Positions 43,544-52,591 are shown, numbered from the stretch's first letter. The stretch is 64,000 nt of DNA from Hydrogeniiclostridium mannosilyticum (GCF_003268275.1 NZ_QLYR01000006.1:62001-126000), one strand, 5' to 3'. The notes: a model not told the origin generated them from the letters alone. Numbers and translations: made by a program.

Positions 43544-44599
43544 ATGCAGGTTCAAAGAAAAGGCGGCGCGCCCAACCGGCGAAAAAGCCGCAAAAAACTA
43601 GCTGTTAATATCACGGTGCTTCTTCTCAGCCTGGTGATGCTGGTTGCCGGCATCACCCTGATTTATGGGGAGGTCCTGCTCCAGCGGGTGCAATATGTGG
43701 ACGACGGCGCCTCCCGCAACCAGCTTTTTGCCAGCACCGCAGCCGACTCCGGTACAGACGGCGCCTCTGGCGTCTCCATGCCGTCGGGCAGCGGCGTAAA
43801 GCTGGTCAACGGCCTTTACCACGACGACATGGTCGTCAATGTGCTGATTATGGGTGTCGACGACTACCAGCCCAACGATCCGGGCCGTACCGACAGCATG
43901 ATGCTGGTTTCTATTGACACACGCAACCAGGAGCTCAAGGTCACCTCCCTGATGCGCGACCTGTATGTAGCCATTCCAGGGAAGACCCAGTCCAACCGCC
44001 TGAATACTGCTTACTCCTCCGGCGGCGCTCCGCTGCTGGTCCGCACGGTTGAGGCCAATTTCGGCATCGATGTAGACCGCTGGGTGGTCATCGACTTTGA
44101 CGCCTTCAACCAGATCATCGACGCTATGGGCGGCGTAGAAATCACCCTGACGCAGGCCGAGGCTCAGCTTGTCAATGAAAATTCCGGCGACCCGCGCCGG
44201 AACCTTTCGGAGGGCACCTATGTCCTTAGCGGCGCGCAGGCCCGTTATTACAGCCGAATCCGGGCCATCGGCGATGACTTTGAGCGGACTGAGCGCCAGC
44301 GCAACGTATTCAGCAGCATCATCAATAAATTTAAGGATTCCGACATCGGCACCATCAACAATGTCTTATATAACACACTCAACCTCGTCCATACCAACAT
44401 GGATAAAAATGAGATTCTCAGCCTGGCGGCAAACTCCCTAACCTATATGAACTACGAGCTGCTGCAAAACCGAATCCCCGCCGATGGGGAATACACGCCC
44501 GCGCGGGTGCAGATCGGCGGTTCGGCGGCGGCGGTGCTGGTTCCAGACCTCGATGCCTGCTCTAAAAATATACGCGATTTTATTTACGGGGACAATTAA
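43544..44599 (+). CDS. LytR-CpsA-Psr (LCP) cell-wall ligase, copy 2
   Basis: A 351-residue LCP protein: basic cytoplasmic start (RKGGAPNRRKSRKK), one transmembrane helix (about 20-42), then the LCP domain with VLIMGVDDYQPND, RTDSMMLVSIDTRN, VTSLMRDLYVAIPG, MGGVEITL and the Arg-rich YYSRIRAIGDDFERTERQRN. It should transfer anionic polymers from lipid carriers to peptidoglycan. ATG 43544 is chosen; the upstream open frame lacks a clear ribosome-binding site. Sequence divergence from copy 1 suggests different polymers or conditions. Confidence 0.92.
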   Translation: MQVQRKGGAPNRRKSRKKLAVNITVLLLSLVMLVAGITLIYGEVLLQRVQYVDDGASRNQLFASTAADSGTDGASGVSMPSGSGVKLVNGLYHDDMVVNVLIMGVDDYQPNDPGRTDSMMLVSIDTRNQELKVTSLMRDLYVAIPGKTQSNRLNTAYSSGGAPLLVRTVEANFGIDVDRWVVIDFDAFNQIIDAMGGVEITLTQAEAQLVNENSGDPRRNLSEGTYVLSGAQARYYSRIRAIGDDFERTERQRNVFSSIINKFKDSDIGTINNVLYNTLNLVHTNMDKNEILSLAANSLTYMNYELLQNRIPADGEYTPARVQIGGSAAAVLVPDLDACSKNIRDFIYGDN

Positions 44600-44702
44600 C
44601 CGGAACCGGGCTTTGCAAAACCGCTGCAAAAAGGCCGCATCTGAAGGATAGAGCGGACAACAGCGTTCATAACGGCGTTTAACAACGGCATTTAATAACG
44701 GC

Positions 44703-44733
44703 AACGGGCATATCTTGACGATATGCCCGTTTT
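44703..44733 (+). terminator. Terminator after LCP copy 2
   Basis: AACGGGCATATC (44703-44714) pairs with GATATGCCCGTT (44720-44731), followed by TT. Short AACGGC repeats (44672-44705) precede the hairpin. Confidence 0.75.
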
Positions 44734-45148
44734 AATCTATCCGGAACAGGGAACGCTTACACCGTAATCCGGCAGGCCGCCTCCCGCGGATCCACTCCTG
44801 CAAGCCGGTTTCCATGTAAACCTCTTCGGTTGCGCTGCTGTACCCATAAATAGGCAGGGCTATTGCTTCAAAATCCTTTTCATCCGGATACCCCCTCTAT
44901 GCGGCCGGGCGCTTCCGAGTCGTTCCTGGTGAGATCGCGGGCCGCTTCTCCCCCTCCAGCCGTATAAAAAACGCCCGGATTTGCTGAATACCGATCCTCA
45001 TGAATAGCTCGATGTAGTTTATATGATTAATTTTTCTCCTAAAATATTTGCCGGTACACGAATTGGATTCGTATTTCAATTGATATTCTTCGCAAATAAC
45101 CGTATAATCAAAAAATGGGATATACCGCAGCTTACCTATAGAACAAAC
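44732..45148 (-). pseudogene. Possible decayed reading frame
   Basis: One minus-strand frame runs for 139 codons with a single in-frame TAG (44897-44899) and no usable ATG or ribosome-binding site. Its first part (GKLRYIPFFDYTVICEEYQL, then HINYIELFMRIGIQQIRAFF) is protein-like and unusually A+T-rich; the part after the TAG (YPDEKDFEAIALPIYGYSSA) also looks like protein. No family recognised. A good plus-strand promoter lies within it, so it may instead be plain intergenic DNA. Confidence 0.3.
45080..45108 (+). promoter_or_regulatory. Sigma-A promoter for the decarboxylase-like gene
   Basis: TTGATA (45080-45085), a 17-base spacer and TATAAT (45103-45108). It implies a ~230-base leader. The leader holds the inverted repeat at 45253-45277; I could not match it to a riboswitch class. 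Confidence 0.6.
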
Positions 45149-45252
45149 TCAATCGCGATAAAGTTAACCGACGAAGAACGCCGCGCAAGCGCCGGCACGC
45201 TAAACTGCGGCTATGAGACGGTATCTTTACCTTCAGAGAAACCGGAAACCAG

Positions 45253-45277
45253 ATATAAACCGGGGTTCGGTTTATAT
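45253..45277. repeat. Perfect 10-bp inverted repeat in the leader
   Basis: ATATAAACCG (45253-45262) and CGGTTTATAT (45268-45277) with a 5-base loop, 70 bases before the decarboxylase-like start codon. It could be an RNA hairpin or an operator. Confidence 0.55.
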
Positions 45278-45347
45278 TGGCGCCCTTTATACAGCCTTGC
45301 CCCGCGGCTTCGGCTGCCGCCGGTTGAACAGAAAGGAGTCTGCCGCC

Positions 45348-46661
45348 ATGTACGCCCCTCTTTACCAAGCCCTGCAGGAGCACCGCGCCAAACAGCGCGC
45401 CTCCTTCCACACCCCGGGGCATAAAAACAGCCCCCTTGCCCTGCCAGACGGCCTCTACGCCCTGGACTTCACCGAGCTGCCGGACACCGACAGCCTCTTT
45501 GAGGCCTCGGGTGCAATCCGGGAGGCGGAGCTTGCCGCTGCACGGCTGTTCGGCGCGCGGCGGACCCTGATTTCCGCGGGCGGCTGCAGCCTCTGTATTC
45601 AGGCTATGCTGCGGCTGGCGCTGCCGCAGGGCGGACAGGCCGTCTGCGGGCGCGTCGTCCACCGGAGCGCGGTCAACGCCATGGCCCTGCTGGACCTGGA
45701 GCCCGTATGGGCCCCCAACTCCACCGCCGGCATACTGAAAAAGCTGGAGCAAACCCCGCAGGCGGGAGCTGTCTATGTGACCAGCCCAAGCTATTACGGG
45801 CAGCTGATGGATATTCCCGCCCTGGCTGAGGCATGTAAAAGGCGCGGCATCCCCCTGCTGGTTGACAACGCGCACGGGGCCCATCTGGCCTTTACGGAGC
45901 CGCGCCTGCACCCCTTGCAGCTCGGGGCATCCATGACCGCCTGCAGCGCCCATAAAACACTGGGGGTGCTCACCGGCGGGGCCTGGCTTAACATTGCGGA
46001 CGAGCGCTACTGCGGCGGCGCTAAGCAGGCCATGAGCCTGTTTGCCTCCACCAGCCCCAATTACATGGTCATGGCCTCGCTCGACTGGGCGCGCGCCTGG
46101 CTGGAAGAGCATGCAGCCCTTGCCTATCCCGTGCTTCAGGCCCGCGTCGCGGCCCTGCGTGAGCAGGCGGCGGCCCTGGGCTTCGGCTTTCCCCAGGGCC
46201 GCTGCGACCCCACCCGGCTGACCCTGGATGCCTCCCCCCTCGGCTTTACCGGGGAAGAGGCCGCCAAGCGCTTCCGCGCGGAGGGGGTGGAGTGCGAAAT
46301 GGCGGACGGCGCCTATGTGGTCTTTATTGCCACCCCGTTCAACTCGGACGCCGACTTTGACCGCCTAGCCCGAGCGCTGCCCAGGGTTGCGGCAAAACGC
46401 GGAGAACCCCAGGGCCGTACAGGCGGCACGGCGCGCGGACCTTTCCCGGCGATTGCCCCCGCAAAGCTCCGCCTGCGGGCGGCGGTCTTCGCGCCGCACG
46501 AGGAAATTCCGCTTGCGTTTGCAGCCGGCCGCATTGCCGCTGAGGCCGCCTGCCCTTGCCCGCCGGGTATTCCCGTGGTAATGCCCGGTGAAATAATTAC
46601 CCCGGAAGCGGCAGAGTTTTTGAAATCCTATGGCTTTTTTACAATAAAAGTGTTAAAATAA
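45348..46661 (+). CDS. Orn/Lys/Arg decarboxylase-family PLP enzyme
   Basis: A 437-residue protein. ASFHTPGHKNSP (N-terminal motif), FTELPDTDSLFEASGAIREA, the PLP-phosphate-binding GGCSLCIQAML, PLLVDNAHGAHL (Asp near the cofactor) and the PLP lysine in CSAHKTLGVLTGG match the family. The C-terminal CPPGIPVVMPGE is also conserved. It is shorter than E. coli inducible decarboxylases and lacks their N-terminal wing domain, like Bacillus SpeA/YaaO types. Substrate not predictable; probably arginine or lysine. ATG 45348 has GAAAGGAG 9 bases upstream. Confidence 0.9.
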   Translation: MYAPLYQALQEHRAKQRASFHTPGHKNSPLALPDGLYALDFTELPDTDSLFEASGAIREAELAAARLFGARRTLISAGGCSLCIQAMLRLALPQGGQAVCGRVVHRSAVNAMALLDLEPVWAPNSTAGILKKLEQTPQAGAVYVTSPSYYGQLMDIPALAEACKRRGIPLLVDNAHGAHLAFTEPRLHPLQLGASMTACSAHKTLGVLTGGAWLNIADERYCGGAKQAMSLFASTSPNYMVMASLDWARAWLEEHAALAYPVLQARVAALREQAAALGFGFPQGRCDPTRLTLDASPLGFTGEEAAKRFRAEGVECEMADGAYVVFIATPFNSDADFDRLARALPRVAAKRGEPQGRTGGTARGPFPAIAPAKLRLRAAVFAPHEEIPLAFAAGRIAAEAACPCPPGIPVVMPGEIITPEAAEFLKSYGFFTIKVLK

Positions 46662-46732
46662 GGGCATGGAAGAGTAAGTATGGAATAACCCATGCTTTGC
46701 CGGTAAAGTAAATAAAAAATGGGAGGTATATT

Positions 46733-47056
46733 ATGAAACTGATTTTTGCGATTGTGAGTAACGATGACAGCGGGATGGTTTCCGCGGCCTTGACCAAGGG
46801 CGGGTTTTCCGTAACCAAGCTGGCGACCACGGGCGGGTTCCTCATGGCGGGCAACACCACCTTTATTGTCGGTACGGAGGATGAAAATGTCGACAAGGTC
46901 ATCGACATCATCGCCAAGCAGAGCAGCCGCCGTTCCCAGATGGTGCCGAGCGCCACCTCCATGGACGTGGGCATGTACACCTCCTTCCCGGTAGAGGTTA
47001 CCGTTGGCGGCGCAACTGTGTTTGTGCTCAGCGTGGACCGCTTCGAGAAGGTCTGA
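46733..47056 (+). CDS. darA: Cyclic-di-AMP receptor (DarA/PstA)
   Basis: A 107-residue PII-like protein. MKLIFAIVSNDDSGMVSAAL, GGFSVTKLATTGGFLMAGNT and TTFIVGTEDENVDKVIDII match the c-di-AMP-binding PstA/DarA family; the T-loop insert includes SQMVPSATSM. It lies in its usual Firmicute neighbourhood (decarboxylase - darA - holB - ricT). It is a signal receptor, not an enzyme; the target is not fixed by sequence. A GGGAGG ribosome-binding site precedes the start. Confidence 0.95.
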   Translation: MKLIFAIVSNDDSGMVSAALTKGGFSVTKLATTGGFLMAGNTTFIVGTEDENVDKVIDIIAKQSSRRSQMVPSATSMDVGMYTSFPVEVTVGGATVFVLSVDRFEKV

Positions 47057-47098
47057 CGGCTTCGCGCCGGTGACTGAACCTATATTTTGGATGCATCT

Positions 47099-47962
47099 AT
47101 GAATCAAGCGGAAAGCTCAATCAATAAAGAGGTTCTAAACCGTCTTTCCCAGCTTTTGCAGGGAGGGCGGTTTCCGCATGCGCTGATTCTGGAGGGCGGC
47201 GCCGGGCAGGAGAAAACAGAGGCCGCCCTCTTTTTGGCCCGCGCCGCCGTCTGCACGGGGGAACCGAAGCCCTGCGGGCGCTGCCCGGGCTGCCGGAAGG
47301 CGCTGGCCTCCTCCCACCCCGATATTTATGTCGCTGGCGGAGGCACAGCCGCGCGCTCCTTTCATGTGGAGGCCATTCGCTTTATCCGCAGCGATGCCTA
47401 TATTAAGCCCAATGAAGCGCCCCGCAAGGTCTATGTGCTGCTGGAGGCGCAAACCATGTCGGAACAGGCGCAGAACGCCCTGCTGAAAATTCTGGAGGAA
47501 CCGCCGGAAAACGTGCTTTTCCTGCTTACGGTTCCCTCTGCCTCGGCCCTGCTGGCAACCGTCCGTTCACGCTCCCAGCTGCTGGCCCTGGAGGCCCCGC
47601 AGCAGGCTCATGCGGATGCCGCCCTGGTCAATGCCGTTGTGGACGGCCTGTGCGCCCCGGGTGAATGCGAGCTGCTGTTTAGCACGGCCCCGCTGGTCCG
47701 CGACAAGGAAACCCTGCGCCTGCTGCTGGCCGATTTAATTCTGCTTTTCCGCGACGCCGGCATCCGCCGCGCGGGTGGGCCGGGCTGCCTTTCCGGCCAG
47801 CCGGAGGCCGCCGCCCGGCTGGCCTCGTCCTTTTCCAGGGACAGGCTTATGGCCCTGCTGGAAACCGCCCAGGCGGCCGTCCGCTGGCAGAGCCAGAACG
47901 CCAACGCGGCCCTGCTGGTAACGGCGCTTTGCTCCAAGCTGCGGGCGGCAGCGGGAAAATAA
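47099..47962 (+). CDS. holB: DNA polymerase III delta' subunit
   Basis: A clamp-loader AAA+ protein of about 287 residues. FPHALILEGGAGQEKTEAAL is a degenerate P-loop, CTGEPKPCGRCPGCRKAL is the zinc-binding cysteine cluster, VYVLLEAQTMSEQAQNALLK and ILEEPPENVLFLL are the conserved delta' blocks, and RSRSQLLALE follows. ATG 47099 is used; TTG 47087 is in frame, and neither has a clear ribosome-binding site, so the start is uncertain. It is followed by ricT. Confidence 0.9.
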   Translation: MNQAESSINKEVLNRLSQLLQGGRFPHALILEGGAGQEKTEAALFLARAAVCTGEPKPCGRCPGCRKALASSHPDIYVAGGGTAARSFHVEAIRFIRSDAYIKPNEAPRKVYVLLEAQTMSEQAQNALLKILEEPPENVLFLLTVPSASALLATVRSRSQLLALEAPQQAHADAALVNAVVDGLCAPGECELLFSTAPLVRDKETLRLLLADLILLFRDAGIRRAGGPGCLSGQPEAAARLASSFSRDRLMALLETAQAAVRWQSQNANAALLVTALCSKLRAAAGK

Positions 47963-48057
47963 ATTTGAAAATCAAGCCGCCCGGGCAGCGCCCGGCGCCG
48001 GTTTCTATAAATAGAGATGAGCCCAGCCCCCGGCGGGCCGGGTGCGAGGAGGTACTG

Positions 48058-48924
48058 ATGGCCGAAATTATTGGTGTTCGTTTTAAAAACGTTGGTAAAA
48101 TCTATTATTTTGATCCGGACGGTAAAACGCTTCAACAGGGCGACCGAGTTATTGTCGAAACCGCCCGCGGGGTTGAATGCGGCGAGGTCGCCGTGGTCAA
48201 CCGCGATGTTCCTGCCGAGGAGATCGCGCAGCCGCTGAAAAAACTGATTCGTGTTGCCAAGCCGGAGGATCTCGATAGGATGCGCGAAAACGCGGAGAAG
48301 GAAAAAACCGCCTTCGACATCTGCTGCAAAAAAATTGAGGCCCACAAGCTGGACATGAAGTTGGTCGAGGTGGAATATACCTTTGACAATTCCAAAATCC
48401 TGTTTTACTTCACCGCAGACGGTCGGGTGGACTTTCGTGAGCTTGTCAAGGACCTGGCCTCTGTGTTCCGCACCCGCATTGAGCTGCGCCAGATCGGCGT
48501 GCGCGATGAAGCCAAGATGCTGGGCGGCCTGGGCATCTGCGGGCGGCCGTTCTGCTGCTCCACCTTTTTAGGCGGGTTCCAGCCCGTCTCCATCAAAATG
48601 GCAAAGGAGCAAAACCTCTCGCTCAACCCGGTAAAAATCTCGGGCACCTGCGGGCGTTTGATGTGCTGCCTGAAATATGAACAGGAGGCCTACGCCGACC
48701 TGCTGCGCAGCACGCCGTCCGTCAACTCACTGGTACAAACACCGGACGGCAGGGGCACCGTTATCTCTCAAAACCTGCTGACCGGCGTGCTGCAGGTACG
48801 CCTGGACGGCCCGGACGGCCTAATAAAGAATTACCAGGCCCGGCAGGTAAAGGTGCTGCGCCAGGGCCGTGTTGCCGTGGATAAAAACGAGCTGGAGCAG
48901 CTCAAGGAACTGGAAAAAAATTGA
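48058..48924 (+). CDS. ricT: PSP1-domain protein RicT (YaaT)
   Basis: A 288-residue protein. GVRFKNVGKIYYFDPDG and RVIVETARGVECGEVAVVNR (PSP1 domain) are followed by a Cys-rich region: ICGRPFCCSTFLGGFQPVSI, ISGTCGRLMCCLKYEQEAY. In B. subtilis RicT forms an Fe-S-containing complex with RicA/RicF that regulates RNase Y and phosphorelay. ATG 48058 is set by GAGGAGG 5 bases upstream. It follows holB, its usual partner. Confidence 0.95.
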   Translation: MAEIIGVRFKNVGKIYYFDPDGKTLQQGDRVIVETARGVECGEVAVVNRDVPAEEIAQPLKKLIRVAKPEDLDRMRENAEKEKTAFDICCKKIEAHKLDMKLVEVEYTFDNSKILFYFTADGRVDFRELVKDLASVFRTRIELRQIGVRDEAKMLGGLGICGRPFCCSTFLGGFQPVSIKMAKEQNLSLNPVKISGTCGRLMCCLKYEQEAYADLLRSTPSVNSLVQTPDGRGTVISQNLLTGVLQVRLDGPDGLIKNYQARQVKVLRQGRVAVDKNELEQLKELEKN

Positions 48925-48986
48925 TTGTCCACTGCCGGAAATTCCTATTTTTAATGAAAAAATAATGGGAATCCGCCTCTTACACC

Positions 48987-49014
48987 TTGCATTTTACGCG
49001 TTTTATGGTAGAAT
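48987..49014 (+). promoter_or_regulatory. Promoter for the ferredoxin gene
   Basis: TTGCAT (48987-48992), a 16-base spacer and TAGAAT (49009-49014), about 45 bases before the ferredoxin start codon. Confidence 0.6.
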
Positions 49015-49060
49015 AAATATGTACAGTTCTTTTAGAGATTTTATTTGGAGGTGTTTTCTC

Positions 49061-49231
49061 ATGGCATATGTAATTTCTGACGACTGCATTTCCTGCGGCG
49101 CATGCGCGGCAGAGTGCCCGGTCAACGCAATCTCTGAGGGCGACGGCAAGTACGTAATCGACGAGGGCCTCTGCACGGAGTGCGGCTCTTGCGCGGCTAC
49201 CTGCCCGGTAGGCGCTCCTCAGCAGGACTAA
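49061..49231 (+). CDS. Clostridial-type 2[4Fe-4S] ferredoxin
   Basis: A 56-residue electron carrier with two CxxCxxCxxxCP motifs: CISCGACAAECP and CTECGSCAATCP. Length and symmetry match clostridial ferredoxin, the natural partner of the [FeFe]-hydrogenase and of pyruvate:ferredoxin oxidoreductase. It starts at ATG 49061 behind TGGAGGTG and has its own promoter and terminator. Confidence 0.97.
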   Translation: MAYVISDDCISCGACAAECPVNAISEGDGKYVIDEGLCTECGSCAATCPVGAPQQD

Positions 49232-49242
49232 TTCATAACCAG

Positions 49243-49280
49243 AAAGAGCGGGGCGTCGCTGGACGCTCCGCTCTTTTTCT
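49243..49280 (+). terminator. Terminator after ferredoxin
   Basis: AAAGAGCGGGGCGTC pairs with GACGCTCCGCTCTTT with one mismatch, followed by TTCTTTCC. Confidence 0.85.
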
Positions 49281-49461
49281 TTCCGGCGGCAGCCAGAGGC
49301 CGCGGGCTTATTTTCCACATGCGGCCAGGCCCGCGAATCAAGCCCATATGCTGGGCGGATTGGCGCTTTACAGAAACAGCGGAACCTGATATATTAATAA
49401 AAGTATCATTGGGCCGCCGGCCGCTCCGGCGGCAAGAGCGGAAAAGGAGGCGGCGGACGCC

Positions 49462-50238
49462 ATGCAGAACAGCGAAAAAAAACAGGCCTGGGAGCCCCTG
49501 GGCGGCGGGGTGGAGATCCAGGTCTCGGCAGCGCATCGCTTCTGCACCGACACGGTGCTGCTGGCGCATTTTTCCCTGCCTGGGCCGGGCGCGCTCTGCG
49601 CCGACCTCGGCACCGGCTGCGGCGCCATCCCCCTGCTGTGGGCCACACGGGGCAAGCCGGGCCGCATTTACGGTGTGGAGGTTCAGCCGGAGGCCGTGGA
49701 GCTGGCGAGGGCAAGCGTGCTGCACAACCGGCTTGACGGGCTGGTAACCATCCTGCAGCAGGACCTGACGGATTGGCCCGGCCTGCGTGAAAAGCTGCGG
49801 CCTGATGAGGCCGGCGCCTTCCACCTGGTGTCGTGCAACCCGCCCTATTCCGTGCTGGGAAACGGCTCAACCAGCAGCGCGCAAGCCCAGGCCGCCGCCC
49901 GCCATGAATGCCTGTGTGCCTTTGACGATGTAGCCGCTGCGGCTGAACGCCTGCTGCGCTGGGGCGGGCGTTTCTGCTTTTGCCTGCGCCCGGAACGCCT
50001 GGCAGAGGCCTGTGCAACCGTACAGCGCCACGGCATGGAGCCCAAACGCCTGCGGCTGGTACAGCAGCGCCCGGGAAAGCCCCCCTTTCTCTTTCTGCTG
50101 CAGGCGGTTCGCGGCGGCAGGCCGGGCCTGACGGTGGAGCCCGTGCTCTTTGTCGAGGAGCCGGGTGAAAAAACGGGGCGGCTTTCCGCAGAGATGCGGG
50201 CCATTTACGGAGATTATAAGGAGGGGCATGAAGCATGA
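49462..50238 (+). CDS. trmN6: tRNA1(Val) (adenine37-N6)-methyltransferase
   Basis: A 258-residue class I SAM methyltransferase. LCADLGTGCGAIPLLWATRG is the SAM-binding loop and VSCNPPYSVLG the NPPY catalytic motif for adenine N6 methylation. It matches the TrmN6/YfiC family. Its stop codon overlaps the rsmI start (ATGA), and the pair is usually adjacent in Firmicutes. AAGGAGG lies 11 bases upstream of the ATG. Confidence 0.9.
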   Translation: MQNSEKKQAWEPLGGGVEIQVSAAHRFCTDTVLLAHFSLPGPGALCADLGTGCGAIPLLWATRGKPGRIYGVEVQPEAVELARASVLHNRLDGLVTILQQDLTDWPGLREKLRPDEAGAFHLVSCNPPYSVLGNGSTSSAQAQAAARHECLCAFDDVAAAAERLLRWGGRFCFCLRPERLAEACATVQRHGMEPKRLRLVQQRPGKPPFLFLLQAVRGGRPGLTVEPVLFVEEPGEKTGRLSAEMRAIYGDYKEGHEA

Positions 50239-51110
50239 GCAATCTCGAAAACGGGGGCCGCGCTCCCGATGCACATCCGGCAAAGCGCACCGGCTGCCTG
50301 CTGGTAGTCGGCACGCCGATTGGGAACCTGGGCGATTTTTCCCCCCGCGCGCTGGAGGCGCTGCAGCAATGCGATTTTATCGCCGCGGAGGATACCCGGG
50401 TAACGCTCAAGCTTTTAAACCACTTTGGCATTCACAAGCCTATGGTGAGCTATTTTGAACATAACAAGCTGGAACGGGGCGGCCTGATTTGCAGCCGCAT
50501 CGAGGCCGGAGAAACCTGCGCCCTGGTAACGGACGCGGGCATGCCCGCCATCTCCGACCCGGGCGAGCTGCTGGTGGCGCAGGCGGCCGAGCGGGGCCTG
50601 CCCATCTTCGTGGTGCCGGGCCCCAGCGCGGCTGTCTCGGCGCTGGCGGTGTCCGGGCTGCCGACGGGCCGCTTTAGCTTTGAGGGTTTTTTAAGCGTAA
50701 ACAAGAAAAACCGGCGGGAACACCTGTCCGGGCTCCGGGAGGAACCGCGGACCATGGTGTTTTATGAGGCGCCGCATAAGCTGCTGGCGACGCTCGCGGA
50801 TATGCTGGAGGTCTTCGGCGACCGCCGCATCGCCATTGTGCGCGAGCTGACCAAAGTTCACGAGGAGGCACTGCGCACCACGCTTTCCGGCGCGGTCCGG
50901 CATTTTTCCGAGACGCCGCCGCGCGGAGAGTTCGTCCTTGTTCTTGCAGGCGCCGAGGGTAGGCAGTCGGAATATACGCCGGATCAGGCCCAGGAGCTTG
51001 CGCGCGGATTTTTGGCCGAGGGCTTATCCGCCAGCGAGGCCGCCAAGCAGGCGGCGGCCCTGACCGGGCTGAAAAAGGGCGATATTTACCGCGTCCTCAC
51101 CGCAAAATGA
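50235..51110 (+). CDS. rsmI: 16S rRNA 2'-O-methyltransferase RsmI
   Basis: A 291-residue tetrapyrrole-methylase-fold enzyme that methylates the ribose of C1402. LLVVGTPIGNLGDFSPRALE, AAEDTRVTLKLLNHFGI, LVTDAGMPAISDPGELLV, VVPGPSAAVSALAVSGL and FEGFLSVNKKNRREHL are the family signatures. The N-terminus is ~18 residues longer than usual (NLENGGRAPDAHPAKRT). Translationally coupled to trmN6. Confidence 0.96.
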   Translation: MSNLENGGRAPDAHPAKRTGCLLVVGTPIGNLGDFSPRALEALQQCDFIAAEDTRVTLKLLNHFGIHKPMVSYFEHNKLERGGLICSRIEAGETCALVTDAGMPAISDPGELLVAQAAERGLPIFVVPGPSAAVSALAVSGLPTGRFSFEGFLSVNKKNRREHLSGLREEPRTMVFYEAPHKLLATLADMLEVFGDRRIAIVRELTKVHEEALRTTLSGAVRHFSETPPRGEFVLVLAGAEGRQSEYTPDQAQELARGFLAEGLSASEAAKQAAALTGLKKGDIYRVLTAK

Positions 51111-51204
51111 TGTTCCCCGCCCCACGGGGCGGATAAAAAAACAAGAAAGCGCCGCCGCACTGCACCGAGGGCCTGCCCGGCCCCGTGCGGAATGCGCGTT
51201 CCTC

Positions 51205-52002
51205 TTACCATTCCTCAATAAACGGGCGCGGGTCATACCACCACTCCTCATGGTCGCGGATAAAGCGCGAAAGCGGGGTATTCAGGTTTTGGGGCGGCTT
51301 GTAGGCAATAAAGCCCAGCACGCTCCGGACGAAATCCTCCTTGGCCTCGTCGGTCATCAGCTCCAGAAAACGGTTCGCCTTTTCTACAATTCCCGCCGGC
51401 TTCTTTTCCGCCGGCAGGGCATCGACAGCCTTCATCAGGTTTTTCTGGCACGGAAACAGCGCGCCGGCATCCTCCAGCACCAGGCGCAGCCCGTACAATA
51501 CGGTCATAGCCGCCGATTTCACTTGCAGATAGCGGTTTTCCCGCTTGGAGCAATCCCAGAAATAACCGCTGTAGAGGAGGAGCGCCGCGTAAAACGACAG
51601 CATCTTCTCCTCCTTCTCCGCTTTCTGAAAAACCGGGATACGCGCGACAATCTCCGGCAGCTCCGCGTCTCGGGAAAACAGGCAGTACGAGCCGGTAAAC
51701 GCGTAGCGGGTAGGCTCGCTGCCGTGCGCTGCGGCGGCTAGCAGGTAATCCTTTGTATAATATTTCAGGTCAAAATAGCCGCCCTCGTAACCGCAGCCTT
51801 CCTCAATACATTCCGAGGTCCGCCCCTCCATTTGCAGGCGGCGGTATTTTTCCTCTGTAACAGCGATAATTGCATCGACGTCCGAATCCGGCCGTTCCAG
51901 CCCCTTAGCCAGGGAACCGGCAAGAATCACCGCCAAAACCTCCGGGTCTTCTTTGAACAGGGCGACCAGATTTTGCGTAGCCCGCTCATGCTGTGGGTAC
52001 AT
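51205..52002 (-). CDS. Nucleotidyltransferase-fold protein (aminoglycoside-adenylyltransferase-like)
   Basis: A 265-residue protein. The N-terminal Pol-beta-type domain shows VILAGSLAKG then RPDSDVDAIIAV, i.e. the GS...DxD catalytic motif, and a third acidic region YFDLKYY. The C-terminal ~150 residues are helical. This layout is shared by aminoglycoside nucleotidyltransferases, DUF4037 proteins and others; the substrate cannot be read from sequence. AGGAGG precedes the ATG. Alone and leftward, between rsmI and an MFS exporter. Confidence 0.75.
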   Translation of the reverse strand: MYPQHERATQNLVALFKEDPEVLAVILAGSLAKGLERPDSDVDAIIAVTEEKYRRLQMEGRTSECIEEGCGYEGGYFDLKYYTKDYLLAAAAHGSEPTRYAFTGSYCLFSRDAELPEIVARIPVFQKAEKEEKMLSFYAALLLYSGYFWDCSKRENRYLQVKSAAMTVLYGLRLVLEDAGALFPCQKNLMKAVDALPAEKKPAGIVEKANRFLELMTDEAKEDFVRSVLGFIAYKPPQNLNTPLSRFIRDHEEWWYDPRPFIEEW

Positions 52003-52378
52003 AACAGCGTCCTCCTCTTTCCTTATTTTCCCCGTGGCCCCGCCCGGCAGGGGCGGTCGTTAAAATTCTGCCTTGCCGGGACAAAAGCGCGCCTTTATTC
52101 TGGTGTTTCGGTACTGTTATTGTAACCGCGCCGCGCGCTTTTTGCAAGAAAAAGCAGCGTTATTTGACAAAGCCGGGCATGTTCCCTACTCCCGGCCCAA
52201 GGCATGGACGCCGGTTTTTCAGGCATGCTTGACAAAAGCGCGCCTGAAAGCTTATGATAGGGATAATCCGCTCTGCCGGGACGGCCCTTGTCCGCAAGGC
52301 TCCCGGCCCCCCGCGCGCCCATCTTACCACTGCATCGTTTGCCGCCCGAAGGGCCTGATGCGTAAGGAGGTCAAAAAA

Positions 52379-52591
52379 ATGAAATGTCCCAAATGCGGCA
52401 GTGCGTATGTACAGGTACAGGCTGTGCCGGAAATAAAAAAGCGCAGCTGTTTAACGGTTTTACTGTACATCATCCTGTTATTTGTCCCCGTCATCGGCTG
52501 GATTGCCCTGTTCCTGCTGCTGCGCGGCAGAAAGTCCAAAACCCGGGCCTACGCCATCTGCCAAGCCTGTGGGGCGCATTGGCGGGTATAG
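52379..52591 (+). CDS. Small zinc-ribbon membrane protein
   Basis: A 70-residue protein: an N-terminal zinc-ribbon half (CPKCGSAYV), one hydrophobic helix (VLLYIILLFVPVIGWIALFL) with a basic loop, and a C-terminal second half (AICQACGAHWRV). The four cysteines could form one zinc site around the membrane hairpin. ATG 52379 has AAGGAGG 8 bases upstream. Function unknown. It lies upstream of the MFS gene in the same direction. Confidence 0.7.
   Translation: MKCPKCGSAYVQVQAVPEIKKRSCLTVLLYIILLFVPVIGWIALFLLLRGRKSKTRAYAICQACGAHWRV

Noticed and set aside
45213-45347. Upstream extension of the decarboxylase frame
   Set aside because: The strong ribosome-binding site GAAAGGAG and the conserved N-terminus place the start at 45348.
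45110-45347. Cyclic-di-GMP (GEMM) or lysine riboswitch in the decarboxylase leader
   Set aside because: Some local words look alike but the conserved core pattern could not be traced; left as an unassigned leader.
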